From NCBI GenBank assembly GCA_947625775.1, contig CANQPM010000009.1, positions 1 to 64,000 of the forward strand: DNA of 64,000 nucleotides, in the 5' to 3' direction. This document shows positions 37,382 through 45,690 of the stretch, in pieces. The stretch comes from an uncultured Lachnospiraceae bacterium. GTDB taxonomy: Bacteria; Bacillota; Clostridia; Lachnospirales; Lachnospiraceae. The position numbers and the translations under genes are program-made. The notes beneath the pieces were generated by a model that was not told where the DNA came from, made no database searches, and was given only the letters and a program-made list of their open reading frames with translations. Within the stretch, counting starts at the first letter, position 1. Every line of letters begins with the position of its first letter.

Positions 37382-37561
37382 ATGCGTCATTTTTATTTTC
37401 GTCTCATTCTTGGCATTGTTTGGCTGGCTGCTGCGGTTGTTAGCGCCGTATGCGCAAACATACCATTTGCCGCCCTGTATGTTGTACTGGGTATCAGATT
37501 CCTGTGGTCTGCCTGTTCGATTTGGAAAAAAGAAAAAAGGGGCAAAGACAATCGGGGGTAA
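37382..37561 (+). CDS. Small two-segment membrane protein
   Basis: A 59-residue protein with two hydrophobic segments (about 7-25 and 27-44) and a basic tail, KKEKRGKDNRG. GGAGG lies seven bases before the ATG. It ends five bases before the ATPase start. It could be an accessory part of the exporter or an immunity peptide; I do not recognise a family. Confidence 0.65.
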   Translation: MRHFYFRLILGIVWLAAAVVSAVCANIPFAALYVVLGIRFLWSACSIWKKEKRGKDNRG

Positions 37562-37565
37562 CGAA

Positions 37566-38264
37566 GTGAATAGCGGGGAATTTATTGTTATCAAAAATCT
37601 AAATGTATGGTACACGCGGGGCAAGCCAGTTCTTAACAATTTTTCTATGGGGCTGGGAGCAAATGAGATTGTCGGTCTGATTGGTTTGAACGGAGCGGGC
37701 AAGACTACATTTATTAAAACTCTTTCTGGTTTGCTTGACAGTTTTAGGATTGAAACTGCGTTATGGCAGAATAAGCCTTTTCAATTCCGAGATGCAGCCT
37801 TTAAGAAAGCACGTTATACGGTTTTTGACGAAGATCATTCGTTTCAATTCTTTACATTCCGTGAGTACGCTTCTTATGTGGCGGAGTCCTATGGGAAGAA
37901 ATTGCGTGACATTGATGAGCTAGTGCATGGCTTTCACTTTGGAGAATACACCGACATTTTACTGAAAGAGCTGTCAACGGGCAATCTGAAAAAAGCATAT
38001 CTGATTACAGCGTTTGCCTTGAAACCGAAGCTGCTCATTTTAGACGAGCCAGTAAACGGACTTGATTTTCAGAGTACCGAATATCTGTACCAGCAAATCA
38101 ATAACTATCGGCAGCATGGCACAATACTTTTTTCGTCCCATATTCTTGAAAGTATTTGCCTTACGTCTGATCGTGTATTGGTTCTGGAACAAGGGCAGAT
38201 TAAAAAAAGCTTTGCAGGAAGTCAAATTGAAGCTTCAAAAATTCGGGAGGCGCTGAAGGAATGA
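37566..38264 (+). CDS. ABC transporter ATP-binding protein (exporter type)
   Basis: A 232-residue ATPase: Walker A GLNGAGKTT (about 42-50), a divergent signature LSTGNLKKAYL (about 138), Walker B LLILDEPVNGLDF (about 157) and H-loop FSSHILES. The signature lacks the usual LSGGQ. The GTG at 37566 with GGGGG upstream gives this length; a longer frame from 37368 overlaps the small membrane gene. It overlaps the permease gene by four bases. The system resembles bacteriocin or antibiotic export or immunity transporters controlled by LytTR systems. Confidence 0.88.
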   Translation: MNSGEFIVIKNLNVWYTRGKPVLNNFSMGLGANEIVGLIGLNGAGKTTFIKTLSGLLDSFRIETALWQNKPFQFRDAAFKKARYTVFDEDHSFQFFTFREYASYVAESYGKKLRDIDELVHGFHFGEYTDILLKELSTGNLKKAYLITAFALKPKLLILDEPVNGLDFQSTEYLYQQINNYRQHGTILFSSHILESICLTSDRVLVLEQGQIKKSFAGSQIEASKIREALKE

Positions 38265-39505
38265 ACATCTTTAAAGCCCTCTTAAAGCAGCTTTTGGGCG
38301 CAAAGTATGAGCGTATCGCAAAGGGCCTGATTGCTTGCCTTATTGTATTTCTTGCCATTCGTACAGCAGAAATCAAAATAGAGATTGCACCATATATTCT
38401 TTTTCTGACAGCAACAGTTTTTTCGGCAGGCATCATGTGGCAGGCTCTTAATTCTTCGGGAAATGCGGAGCGTATGATTGGACTGTTTATGCTGCCGTTT
38501 GGGAACAGGAGAATGAGCCTTTCGATTGTGTTGGCATTTACTGTCTATACGTTGATTACAAAGACATTCCTTGTATTGACTTTGTTCATTGCCGTTTATG
38601 AATGGAGCGCAGTACAGATAGCTGTGTCGCTGCTTTGCGCGTGTAATGGCTGCTTCATAGCTGCTGCGTGGTACACATGGCGCACAAAGAGCGCCCTGTA
38701 TGCCAACACAAAGAAAAGGAAACGGCTGCCTGTTGTTTTTCTATGGTGTGCGGCTTTACTGTTATCTGTATTTTTTGTGAAGGATATGGTTTTCTTTGGT
38801 TTAACCATATTTGCAAGCCTGTGCCTTTCCGTTCTTCGCCTGTTTGCGGAGGACGCTTACGGATTTTATCGTCCAGCGTCTGCAAAACAACTAATCAAGA
38901 GCACCAAAGGAACGGGGAGCATATTCCTGTACCTTCTGCGCTATTTGATGACGAATAAGAACTATCTTTTAAATACGATGGGCTTATGTTTGATTGCCGT
39001 GTTTCTGCCGTTATTGTTGGGACAATTTGAGGGATTGTATGTTATGCCGCTTGGGTTTGCCATTCTGTGTCTGAATACTCCAATCTGCATATTGCTATCC
39101 TGTGATCTTGGCTTGGAGCGAGCTGTGAGGGTACTTCCCAGACAGGCAAGCCGCTTTTGCAGCCGCTACTGTGTTTTCATCTTTTTAGTAAATATGGCAG
39201 TAAGCAGCGTGTATTTGGTTAGCTGGAAAGTCCAATATGGCGGTGTAGGCGGTATGGAAATCACGGCTGCGCTGTTAATTGCCATGCAAAGCGCTGTTTT
39301 GTCTGTTCTGTTGGAGTGGTTTCACCCTATCTGCAATTGGAAAATAGAAAGCGATCTATGGCATCACCCACGCAAATATATTGTGCCGCTCATAATGCTG
39401 TTGATTGCTGTATTTATCGGTATGTGGCCTGTGAGTATATGGATTTTGCTTTGTATTGTTTTAGTTGAATGCTTTAGCTTATCGTTTATCGCAAGGAGGA
39501 TATAA
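38261..39505 (+). CDS. ABC transporter membrane protein
   Basis: A 414-residue protein with about ten hydrophobic segments, large charged loops and no ATPase or binding domain. The ATGA overlap with the ATPase gene and matching position show it to be the membrane partner. No named family is recognised. A truncated zinc-ribbon reading frame follows after four bases. Confidence 0.75.
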   Translation: MNIFKALLKQLLGAKYERIAKGLIACLIVFLAIRTAEIKIEIAPYILFLTATVFSAGIMWQALNSSGNAERMIGLFMLPFGNRRMSLSIVLAFTVYTLITKTFLVLTLFIAVYEWSAVQIAVSLLCACNGCFIAAAWYTWRTKSALYANTKKRKRLPVVFLWCAALLLSVFFVKDMVFFGLTIFASLCLSVLRLFAEDAYGFYRPASAKQLIKSTKGTGSIFLYLLRYLMTNKNYLLNTMGLCLIAVFLPLLLGQFEGLYVMPLGFAILCLNTPICILLSCDLGLERAVRVLPRQASRFCSRYCVFIFLVNMAVSSVYLVSWKVQYGGVGGMEITAALLIAMQSAVLSVLLEWFHPICNWKIESDLWHHPRKYIVPLIMLLIAVFIGMWPVSIWILLCIVLVECFSLSFIARRI

Positions 39506-39509
39506 TGCC

Positions 39510-39638
39510 ATGAAAAATACGAAACGCTGTCCTAAGTGCAATTCACAAAATATTGTACGTGTTCCTGATAATCAGAACTGTCACGCAAACCGCATTTTTT
39601 ACATTATTCTGTGTCAGATAGGCGACTGCATACTTTGA
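39510..39638 (+). pseudogene. Truncated zinc-ribbon protein gene
   Basis: A 42-residue frame starting MKNTKRCPKCNSQNIVRVPDN, the usual beginning of a family of about 70-residue zinc-ribbon proteins found next to such ABC genes. The second pair of cysteines and the C-terminal EEW-like end are not found; the reading ends early at TGA. AAGGAGG precedes the ATG, so it may still be translated. I read it as shortened by a deletion or frameshift. Confidence 0.6.
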
Positions 39639-39774
39639 AATTGGCATAAAGCAATTCAGATTGCCAAGTTTACTAGGGCTTCTGGTGAAAATTAAATAAT
39701 GAGCGAATATGGAAAAGAAAAAACACATATACTAATATTGCAGCAGAAATGTTGTTTTTGAACTCACTTGCGTC

Positions 39775-39803
39775 TTGACAGCGAGGGCATTTGAGGATAT
39801 ACT
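39775..39803 (+). promoter_or_regulatory. Strong promoter of the type III toxin-antitoxin locus
   Basis: TTGACA (39775-39780), 17 bases, TATACT (39798-39803). A small hairpin CAGTAAG/CTTACTG (39811-39827) begins the transcript. Confidence 0.85.
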
Positions 39804-39828
39804 TTAATTACAGTAAGAGACTTACTGC

Positions 39829-39930
39829 AAATGTTTGTTGCTACTCGATATGCAACTAAAATAAGGTCGAGATCAAATGTTTGTCGCTACTCGAGGTGCG
39901 ACTTATAAAAGGTCGAGTTCAAATGTTTTG
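39829..39930 (+). ncRNA. Type III antitoxin RNA, 2.2 x 46-nt repeats
   Basis: Two full 46-base units (39829-39874, 39875-39920) and a partial third (39921-39930), each starting AAATGTTTG. In each unit bases 9-13 pair with 24-28 (GTTGC/GCAAC in the first, GTCGC/GCGAC in the second), and CTCGA (16-20) pairs with TCGAG (39-43), which makes an H-type pseudoknot. The change at position 11 is matched by the change at 26, so the pairing is kept. This is the form of ToxI/CptI antitoxins, which wrap and inactivate the toxin cut from the repeat at A-rich sites. Confidence 0.88.
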
Positions 39931-39961
39931 AGGCTCCATTCATGAGAGTGGAGCCTCTTTT
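39930..39961 (+). terminator. Leaky terminator between antitoxin RNA and toxin gene
   Basis: GAGGCTCC pairs with GGAGCCTC, followed by TTTTAT. In type III systems such a hairpin sets the excess of RNA over toxin. Confidence 0.85.
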
Positions 39962-39977
39962 ATGTTAGGAGAAAGAA

Positions 39978-40493
39978 ATGGAAGTAGGGCATTTTTATTA
40001 CATAGAGGACAGCTATTTTGTAGATTTTCCAGATCCATATCTTATGAAGAATAAAGAAGCCATAAATGGACAGGTACATGATAGACCTTGCTTTTATACG
40101 TTTCAAGATACTTCTACGGGAATATATTGGATGATACCATTTTCGTCGCAGGTGTTAAAGTTTAAAAAAATATATAACAGCAAAATGCAAAAATATAATC
40201 GTTGCGACACTATAGTTTTTGGTGAGGTTCTTGGTCACGAGAAAGCTTTTCTTATTCAAAATATGTGTCCGATAACATCAAAATATATGAAAAATGAGTA
40301 TATTGATTCAAAGACAAATGTGCCTGTTCGTGTAAATGGTGTTTTGGAAAAGGAACTGAAGGAAAAAGCAAGTAAAGTATTAGCGCTTCAGAGAAAGGGC
40401 TCAAAACTTATATTTCCAAATGTATTAGAAATTGAAAACAAGTTAATTAATCAGAAAAATAATGATGATAGTTTAGCGCCGTCAAAGAATTAA
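39978..40493 (+). CDS. cptN: Type III toxin, ToxN/AbiQ superfamily, CptN-like endoribonuclease
   Basis: A 171-residue ribonuclease. It begins FYYIEDSYFVDFPDPYLM, has RPCFYTFQDTSTGIYWMIPFSS and later ITSKYMKNEYID, as in the ToxN/AbiQ fold, in which it cuts cellular RNA and its own antitoxin repeat. Length, upstream repeat array and terminator agree. AGGAG lies seven bases before the ATG. The layout with just over two repeats of 40-50 bases fits the CptIN group of gut Clostridia. Such loci stop phage by abortive infection and stabilise plasmids or islands. Confidence 0.88.
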   Translation: MEVGHFYYIEDSYFVDFPDPYLMKNKEAINGQVHDRPCFYTFQDTSTGIYWMIPFSSQVLKFKKIYNSKMQKYNRCDTIVFGEVLGHEKAFLIQNMCPITSKYMKNEYIDSKTNVPVRVNGVLEKELKEKASKVLALQRKGSKLIFPNVLEIENKLINQKNNDDSLAPSKN

Positions 40494-40544
40494 AACTTTA
40501 AAGGCGCTTATTTTTTGCACACAAAAATATCATAAAAAAACCCC

Positions 40545-40573
40545 TTGTATAACGCATTACAATGAGTTATAAT
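40545..40573 (+). promoter_or_regulatory. Promoter of the riboflavin operon
   Basis: TTGTAT (40545-40550), 17 bases, TATAAT (40568-40573); the FMN riboswitch follows about 20 bases on. Confidence 0.8.
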
Positions 40574-40593
40574 TATCCACAGAAAACAAAATA

Positions 40594-40703
40594 AATCTTC
40601 AGGGAAGGGTGAAAGTCCCTATCGGTGGTACAGCCCACGAGCCGTAAGGCATGATTTGGTGTAATTCCAAAGCCGACAGTATAGTCTGGACGAGAGAAGA
40701 TAT
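40594..40703 (+). promoter_or_regulatory. FMN riboswitch (RFN element)
   Basis: The conserved parts are all present: ATCTTCAGGG at the start, GGGTGAAAGTCCC, CGGTGGTA, AGCCCACGAGCC, GATTTGGTGTAATTCC, AAAGCCGACAGT and GTCTGGACGAGAGAAGAT at the end, which closes on the start. When FMN binds, a terminator at 40782-40820 would form and stop ribD-ribH transcription. Confidence 0.97.
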
Positions 40704-40781
40704 TTGCGCAGACATTCAGCAGCATAAAAGCTGTATTGTCAGATTTATTATATCAGTGTCAGCGCATATGGGCGAAAAGAT

Positions 40782-40820
40782 AAATCCCTGAATTATAGAA
40801 ATAATTCAGGGATTTTTATT
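40782..40820 (+). terminator. FMN-controlled terminator
   Basis: AAATCCCTGAATTA pairs with TAATTCAGGGATTT, then TTATT. It lies between the riboswitch and ribD, as expected for attenuation. Confidence 0.88.
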
Positions 40821-40935
40821 CATAACAATGGCAGACACATATAATATTTTCCTATTGTAAAACCCCGATAAAGCGTATGTCAAAAACAAAGCTTTGCCCG
40901 CATCTATTCTCTGAATGATTAGAAAGGAGGCTCCA

Positions 40936-42084
40936 ATGACAGACAATCCCCAAAACGACAGTGATGTCACATTTATGCGGCGCGCCATAGAGCTTGCCAA
41001 GCGCGGCATCGGCGCAGTAAATCCCAATCCGCTTGTAGGCGCGGTAATCGTAAAAAACGGTCAGATATTAGCCGAAGGCTGGCATGAGCGGTTTGGCGGG
41101 CTTCATGCGGAGAGAAACGCGATAAAGCATTTCCTTGAAAAATACAGCGCTGACGAGCTAAAAGGCAGCACCATATACGTCACGCTTGAGCCCTGCTGCC
41201 ACCACGGCAAGACTCCGCCCTGCACAGACGCAATCATAGAAAACGGTTTTGCGCGTGTGGTAGTCGGTTCAAATGATCCCAATCCGCTTGTCGCAGGAAA
41301 AGGCATTAAGCTGCTTAAAGCTGCGGGAATAGAGGTTGTGACTGAATTTTTAAAGGAAGAATGTGATGCGCTGAACTTTATATTTTTCCATTATATAAGC
41401 ACAAAAAAGCCGTACATCACGCTTAAATACGCCATGACAACCGACGGGAAAATCGCTACCTCCACAGGCAAATCAAAATGGATAACAGGCGAGGCGGCGC
41501 GCCAGAAGGTGCATGAGGACAGGAACAGATATATGGCAGTTATGGCGGGCGTAGGTACGATTATAGCTGACAACCCTGAGCTTACCTGCAGGCTGTTAGA
41601 CGGCAGGACGGGCAGGAACCCCATAAGGATAATCTGCGACACAAATCTTAGGACTCCGCTCGAAAGCCGCATAGCAATGACGGCAAAGGACATAAGGACA
41701 ATTATAGCTACAGCTTGCACTGACGGCGAAAAACAAAGACCATACATTGAAAAGGGCATCGAGCTTATAGTCCTTCCGCAAAGGGACAATCATATAGACT
41801 TGGCTGTTATGGCGCAAAAGCTCGGTGAAATGGGAATCGACAGCGTAATACTGGAAGGCGGCGGCACACTCAGCTTTTCCGCCCTGAAAAGCGGCATAGT
41901 AAACCGCGTGCAGGCATATATCGCGCCTAAGCTTTTCGGTGGGGCAGACGCCAAAACGCCTGTCGAGGGCAAGGGAATAGACGAGGTAAATGAGTGCATA
42001 AGATTAACTGACACAAGTGTCACAAAAATAGGAGAGGACATACTGCTTGAAAGCGAGGTGGCATACGGTTGTTTACAGGGATAA
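40936..42084 (+). CDS. ribD: Riboflavin biosynthesis deaminase/reductase RibD
   Basis: A 382-residue two-domain enzyme for the second and third steps of riboflavin synthesis. The deaminase zinc site is HAERNAI with PCCHHGKTPPC (about 48-82); the reductase half shows MTTDGKIATSTGKSKWITG and ILEGGGTLSFSALKSG. The ATG at 40936 has AAAGGAGG upstream; an earlier ATG at 40915 has none. It overlaps ribE by 16 bases. Confidence 0.95.
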   Translation: MTDNPQNDSDVTFMRRAIELAKRGIGAVNPNPLVGAVIVKNGQILAEGWHERFGGLHAERNAIKHFLEKYSADELKGSTIYVTLEPCCHHGKTPPCTDAIIENGFARVVVGSNDPNPLVAGKGIKLLKAAGIEVVTEFLKEECDALNFIFFHYISTKKPYITLKYAMTTDGKIATSTGKSKWITGEAARQKVHEDRNRYMAVMAGVGTIIADNPELTCRLLDGRTGRNPIRIICDTNLRTPLESRIAMTAKDIRTIIATACTDGEKQRPYIEKGIELIVLPQRDNHIDLAVMAQKLGEMGIDSVILEGGGTLSFSALKSGIVNRVQAYIAPKLFGGADAKTPVEGKGIDEVNECIRLTDTSVTKIGEDILLESEVAYGCLQG

Positions 42085-42728
42085 TCGAGGAAATAGGACA
42101 TATAAACGCCATAAAAAACGGAGTAAAATCAAAGCGGCTTACAATCGGCGCAAAAGCCATAATGTCTGACTTAAAGCTCGGTGACAGTGTGGCAGTAAAC
42201 GGCTTATGCCTTACCGCGACAAGCATTTCCAAGGACAGCTTTACGGCTGATGTAATGCACGAATCTTTGAACCGCTCATCACTTGCCACGCTAAAGGCAG
42301 GCTCACCAGTGAACCTCGAACGCGCTATGGCGGCGGACGGGCGTTTTGGCGGGCATATAGTATCGGGGCACATTGACGGCACGGGCAGGATTTTGAAAAT
42401 TGAAAAAGATGACAACGCCGTGTGGTACACCATAGGCGCGGACGAAAAGCTCATGCATTACATTGTTGAAAAAGGCTCAATCGCAATCGACGGGATAAGC
42501 CTTACAGTTGCCCGCGCGGGCAGGACAGATTTTGCCGTGTCAATAATACCGCACACTATCGGTCAGACAACGCTTGCAATGCGCGCCGCGGGCGATATAG
42601 TAAACCTTGAAAATGACATAATAGGAAAGTATGTGGAAAAGCTGCTGCTTGACAGGACGAGTGAAGTGCCAATGCCACAAAGCAGGATTGATAAGGGCTT
42701 TCTGGCTCGGCACGGCTATTTGGCTTGA
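42069..42728 (+). CDS. ribE: Riboflavin synthase alpha subunit
   Basis: A 219-residue enzyme that makes riboflavin from two lumazine molecules. Two lumazine-binding repeats: FTGIIEEIGHI ... VAVNGLCLTAT in the first, HIVSGHIDGTGRI ... SIAIDGISLTVA in the second. The start is TTG inside the end of ribD, with GAGGTGG upstream, so it is coupled to ribD. Confidence 0.94.
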   Translation: MFTGIIEEIGHINAIKNGVKSKRLTIGAKAIMSDLKLGDSVAVNGLCLTATSISKDSFTADVMHESLNRSSLATLKAGSPVNLERAMAADGRFGGHIVSGHIDGTGRILKIEKDDNAVWYTIGADEKLMHYIVEKGSIAIDGISLTVARAGRTDFAVSIIPHTIGQTTLAMRAAGDIVNLENDIIGKYVEKLLLDRTSEVPMPQSRIDKGFLARHGYLA

Positions 42729-42779
42729 CTTCGCGGCAGCAAAAACAATAGCCGCGCAGGCGGCGGAAATGAGGAGAAA

Positions 42780-43982
42780 ATGTTTGAATTTAGCACAATT
42801 CCCGAGGCTCTGGAGGATTTGAAATACGGGAAAATAATTGTCGTGTCCGATGACGAGGACAGGGAAAACGAGGGCGATTTTATCTGCGCCGCGCAGTTTG
42901 CCACTACGGAAAACGTCAACTTTATGGCGGCAAATGGCAAAGGGCTCATATGCATGCCTATGAGTGAAGAAATCTGTGCAAGGCTTCACCTTCCCCAGAT
43001 GGTGAGCGATAACACGGACAATCACGAAACAGCTTTTACAGTATCAATAGACTATAAAGATACCACTACGGGTATATCTGCATATGAGCGCGGCATTACG
43101 GCGAGAAAGGTCGTTGACGCGGATTCAAAGCCCGAGGATTTCCGCAGGCCAGGACATATGTTTCCGCTGCTTGCAAAGAAAAACGGCGTGCTGGAGCGTA
43201 ACGGGCATACGGAGGCGACAGTTGATTTGATGCGCCTTGCAGGTCTGGAGCGCTGCGGTCTGTGCTGTGAGATTATGGGCGACGACGGGCAGATGCTGAG
43301 AATGGAGGCTTTAAAAGAGCTTGCGCAGAAGTTTGGACTTAAATTTATAACCATCAAGTCACTGCAGGATTACAGGAAAAAGCATGACCGCCTTATAGAG
43401 TGCGTCGCAAGCCCGCAGCTGCCCACGGCATACGGCGAGTTCAGGGCATACGGCTACAGAAATCTGTTAAACGGAGAGCACCATGTTGCGCTTGTGAAGG
43501 GCGAAATCGGCGACGGGGAAAACGTGCTTTGCCGCGTTCACTCGGAATGTCTGACGGGCGACGTGTTTCACTCGGCACGCTGCGACTGCGGCGAACAGCT
43601 TGAAAAGGCAATGCAGATGATTGAGGCAGAGGGCAGGGGAATTTTGCTTTATATGCGGCAGGAGGGCAGGGGCATCGGGCTTTTAAACAAGCTGCGCGCT
43701 TATGAGCTGCAGAGCAAAGGCATGGATACGGTGGAGGCAAACCTTGCGCTTGGCTTTGGGGAGGATTTGCGTGAATATTATATCGGCGCGCAGATTCTGC
43801 AGGATTTAGGCGTAAAGACGCTGCGCCTTATGACGAATAATCCCGACAAGGTATATCAGCTTTCGGATTATGGCATGGAGATTGTCGAGCGCGTGCCAAT
43901 CGAGATAAAGGCAAACCGCTTTGACAGATTTTATCTGCAGACAAAGCAGGCGAAGATGGGGCATTATTTAAAGCTGGAATAA
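42780..43982 (+). CDS. ribBA: Bifunctional DHBP synthase / GTP cyclohydrolase II
   Basis: A 400-residue fusion. The first 200 residues are 3,4-dihydroxybutanone 4-phosphate synthase ([27 protein letters not shown]). The rest is GTP cyclohydrolase II with its zinc cysteines in [17 protein letters not shown] and RQEGRGIGL. It supplies both precursors of riboflavin. GAGGAG precedes the ATG. ribH starts 185 bases downstream. Confidence 0.95.
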   Translation: MFEFSTIPEALEDLKYGKIIVVSDDEDRENEGDFICAAQFATTENVNFMAANGKGLICMPMSEEICARLHLPQMVSDNTDNHETAFTVSIDYKDTTTGISAYERGITARKVVDADSKPEDFRRPGHMFPLLAKKNGVLERNGHTEATVDLMRLAGLERCGLCCEIMGDDGQMLRMEALKELAQKFGLKFITIKSLQDYRKKHDRLIECVASPQLPTAYGEFRAYGYRNLLNGEHHVALVKGEIGDGENVLCRVHSECLTGDVFHSARCDCGEQLEKAMQMIEAEGRGILLYMRQEGRGIGLLNKLRAYELQSKGMDTVEANLALGFGEDLREYYIGAQILQDLGVKTLRLMTNNPDKVYQLSDYGMEIVERVPIEIKANRFDRFYLQTKQAKMGHYLKLE

Positions 43983-44167
43983 TATAATATTTTACAAAAT
44001 TTTATATATTTATGTGGCTGCAAAAGGTGTTCTAAGCGCCCCAATTTTACGTTGTTAAAGATAGTTAAAAAATGTTTAATTTTATAGGCGTTTGTGAAGT
44101 TCTATTTGGACGACTTAGAATACATTTAACAATTATCTATTTAATTTTATTTTCAGGAGGGAAAAGC

Positions 44168-44641
44168 ATGAAAATTTATGAAGGAAATTATGCCGCTCAG
44201 GGGAAGGACATTAAAATCGGAATAGTTGCCGCGAGGTTCAACGAATTTATAACCTCAAAGCTGCTCAGCGGGGCGATTGACGGGCTGCGCCGCCACGAAG
44301 TTCCAGACGAGAACATTGAAGTCGCATGGGTGCCGGGCGCGTTTGAAATACCTGTGATTGCTTCAAAAATGGCAAAAAGCAGAAAATACGACGCGATAAT
44401 ATGTCTTGGCGCGGTAATACGCGGCAGCACATCACATTACGATTATGTGTGCAATGAAGTGTCAAAGGGTATCGCGGCAGTTTCCCTGCAAAATGACATG
44501 CCTGTCATGTTTGGCGTGCTCACCACGGACACGATAGAGCAGGCAATAGAGCGCGCAGGCACAAAGGCGGGCAACAAGGGCTTTGACTGCGCGACAGGAG
44601 CTATTGAGATGGTAAACCTGATTAGGGAGATTGAAAAGTAG
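44168..44641 (+). CDS. ribH: 6,7-dimethyl-8-ribityllumazine synthase
   Basis: A 157-residue protein that condenses the pyrimidine and DHBP to lumazine; it normally forms large shells. [26 protein letters not shown] and [19 protein letters not shown] are the active-site blocks. AGGAGGG lies before the ATG at 44168; the frame continues upstream without a ribosome binding site. Confidence 0.95.
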   Translation: MKIYEGNYAAQGKDIKIGIVAARFNEFITSKLLSGAIDGLRRHEVPDENIEVAWVPGAFEIPVIASKMAKSRKYDAIICLGAVIRGSTSHYDYVCNEVSKGIAAVSLQNDMPVMFGVLTTDTIEQAIERAGTKAGNKGFDCATGAIEMVNLIREIEK

Positions 44642-44661
44642 AAGAACAGGAGGACAGCACT

Positions 44662-45531
44662 ATGAAATCAAAGGTATATTTTTCAAAGACAATCACTCCC
44701 GAAAAAGTATTGGAGCTTTACAAGACGCTTGGCAAGGAGCTGACTGGCAATGTCGCGGTTAAGGTTCATTCAGGAGAGGTGGGCAACCAGAATTTCCTGC
44801 GCCCCGACTTTTGGAAGCCTGTTGTTGACTATGTGGGCGGCACTGTGGTGGAGTGCAACACAGCATACGACGGCGAGCGCAATACCACAAAAAAGCATTT
44901 AAAAACCTTGAAGGTTCACGGCTGGAACGACTATTTTAAGGTAGATTTGCTAGACGCGGAGGGACCTGACCTTGAGCTTAGCGTACCGAACGGCAGGCAG
45001 ATTAAGAAAAATTACGTGGGAAAAAATTTAAAAAATTATGATTCACTCCTTGTCCTTTCACATTTTAAGGGGCATCCGATGGGCGGTTACGGCGGAGCGC
45101 TTAAACAGCTTTCGATAGGCATAGCGTCATCATATGGGAAAGCCTATATTCACGGAGCGGGCAAACCTGATGAAATGTGGAGCGCGGACCACGACTCATT
45201 CCTGCGGTCAATGGCAGACGCGGCATCGTCTGTTGTTGAGTATTTTAAGGGCAATGCGGTGTATGTCAATGTCATGAAAAACATGTCTGTAGACTGTGAT
45301 TGCTGCGCAGTGGCGGAAGATCCCTGCATGAAGGATATAGGAATTTTGATATCGCTTGATCCGATAGCAATTGACCAGGCGTGCTTAGATTTAGTTTATG
45401 CCGCAAAAGATGACAAAGGGCGTGACCACCTGATAGAAAGAATAGAAAGCCGCAATGGCGCGCTCACAATCGAGGCGGCGAGCGGGCTTGGATTTGGCTC
45501 GAGGGAGTATGAGCTTGTTACGATAGCTTAA
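44662..45531 (+). CDS. DUF362-domain protein
   Basis: A 289-residue protein filled by the DUF362 domain: VYFSKTITPEKVLELYK, VVECNTAYDGERNTTKKH and LSHFKGHPMGGYGGALKQLS. The cysteine pair CDCC and CMKD near 213 may bind metal. Unlike many relatives there is no C-terminal ferredoxin domain. It begins 20 bases after ribH with AGGAGG, and a hairpin follows, so it could be the last gene of the riboflavin transcript. Function unknown; links to flavin or FeS metabolism are a guess. Confidence 0.8.
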   Translation: MKSKVYFSKTITPEKVLELYKTLGKELTGNVAVKVHSGEVGNQNFLRPDFWKPVVDYVGGTVVECNTAYDGERNTTKKHLKTLKVHGWNDYFKVDLLDAEGPDLELSVPNGRQIKKNYVGKNLKNYDSLLVLSHFKGHPMGGYGGALKQLSIGIASSYGKAYIHGAGKPDEMWSADHDSFLRSMADAASSVVEYFKGNAVYVNVMKNMSVDCDCCAVAEDPCMKDIGILISLDPIAIDQACLDLVYAAKDDKGRDHLIERIESRNGALTIEAASGLGFGSREYELVTIA

Positions 45532-45560
45532 AATTCGAGCGATTTTAGATTTTAATTGAA

Positions 45561-45599
45561 AGCACCTTTAGATGGGGCTGTGGCTTATCTAAAGGTGCT
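45561..45599 (+). terminator. Hairpin after the DUF362 gene
   Basis: AGCACCTTTAGAT pairs with ATCTAAAGGTGCT. T-run weak (GTTGCTGT). Confidence 0.65.
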
Positions 45600-45628
45600 G
45601 TTGCTGTATGAAAAAGCATACGATAGGC

Positions 45629-45657
45629 TTTACACAGATAAAAGCATCGGATATACT
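45629..45657 (+). promoter_or_regulatory. Likely promoter of the HtrA-like gene
   Basis: TTTACA (45629-45634), 17 bases, TATACT (45652-45657). Confidence 0.65.
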
Positions 45658-45690
45658 GAAAATATGAAAAATACTGTCTAAACATCGCAG

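Noticed and set aside
37368-37565. Longer start of the ABC ATPase
   Set aside because: The longer frame overlaps the small membrane gene almost fully, and the extra residues are not ATPase-like. GTG at 37566 has a ribosome binding site and gives the family length.
39829-39930. CRISPR array
   Set aside because: Only two to three units in direct contact, with no unique spacers and no cas genes; they fold as pseudoknots and precede a ToxN-like gene.
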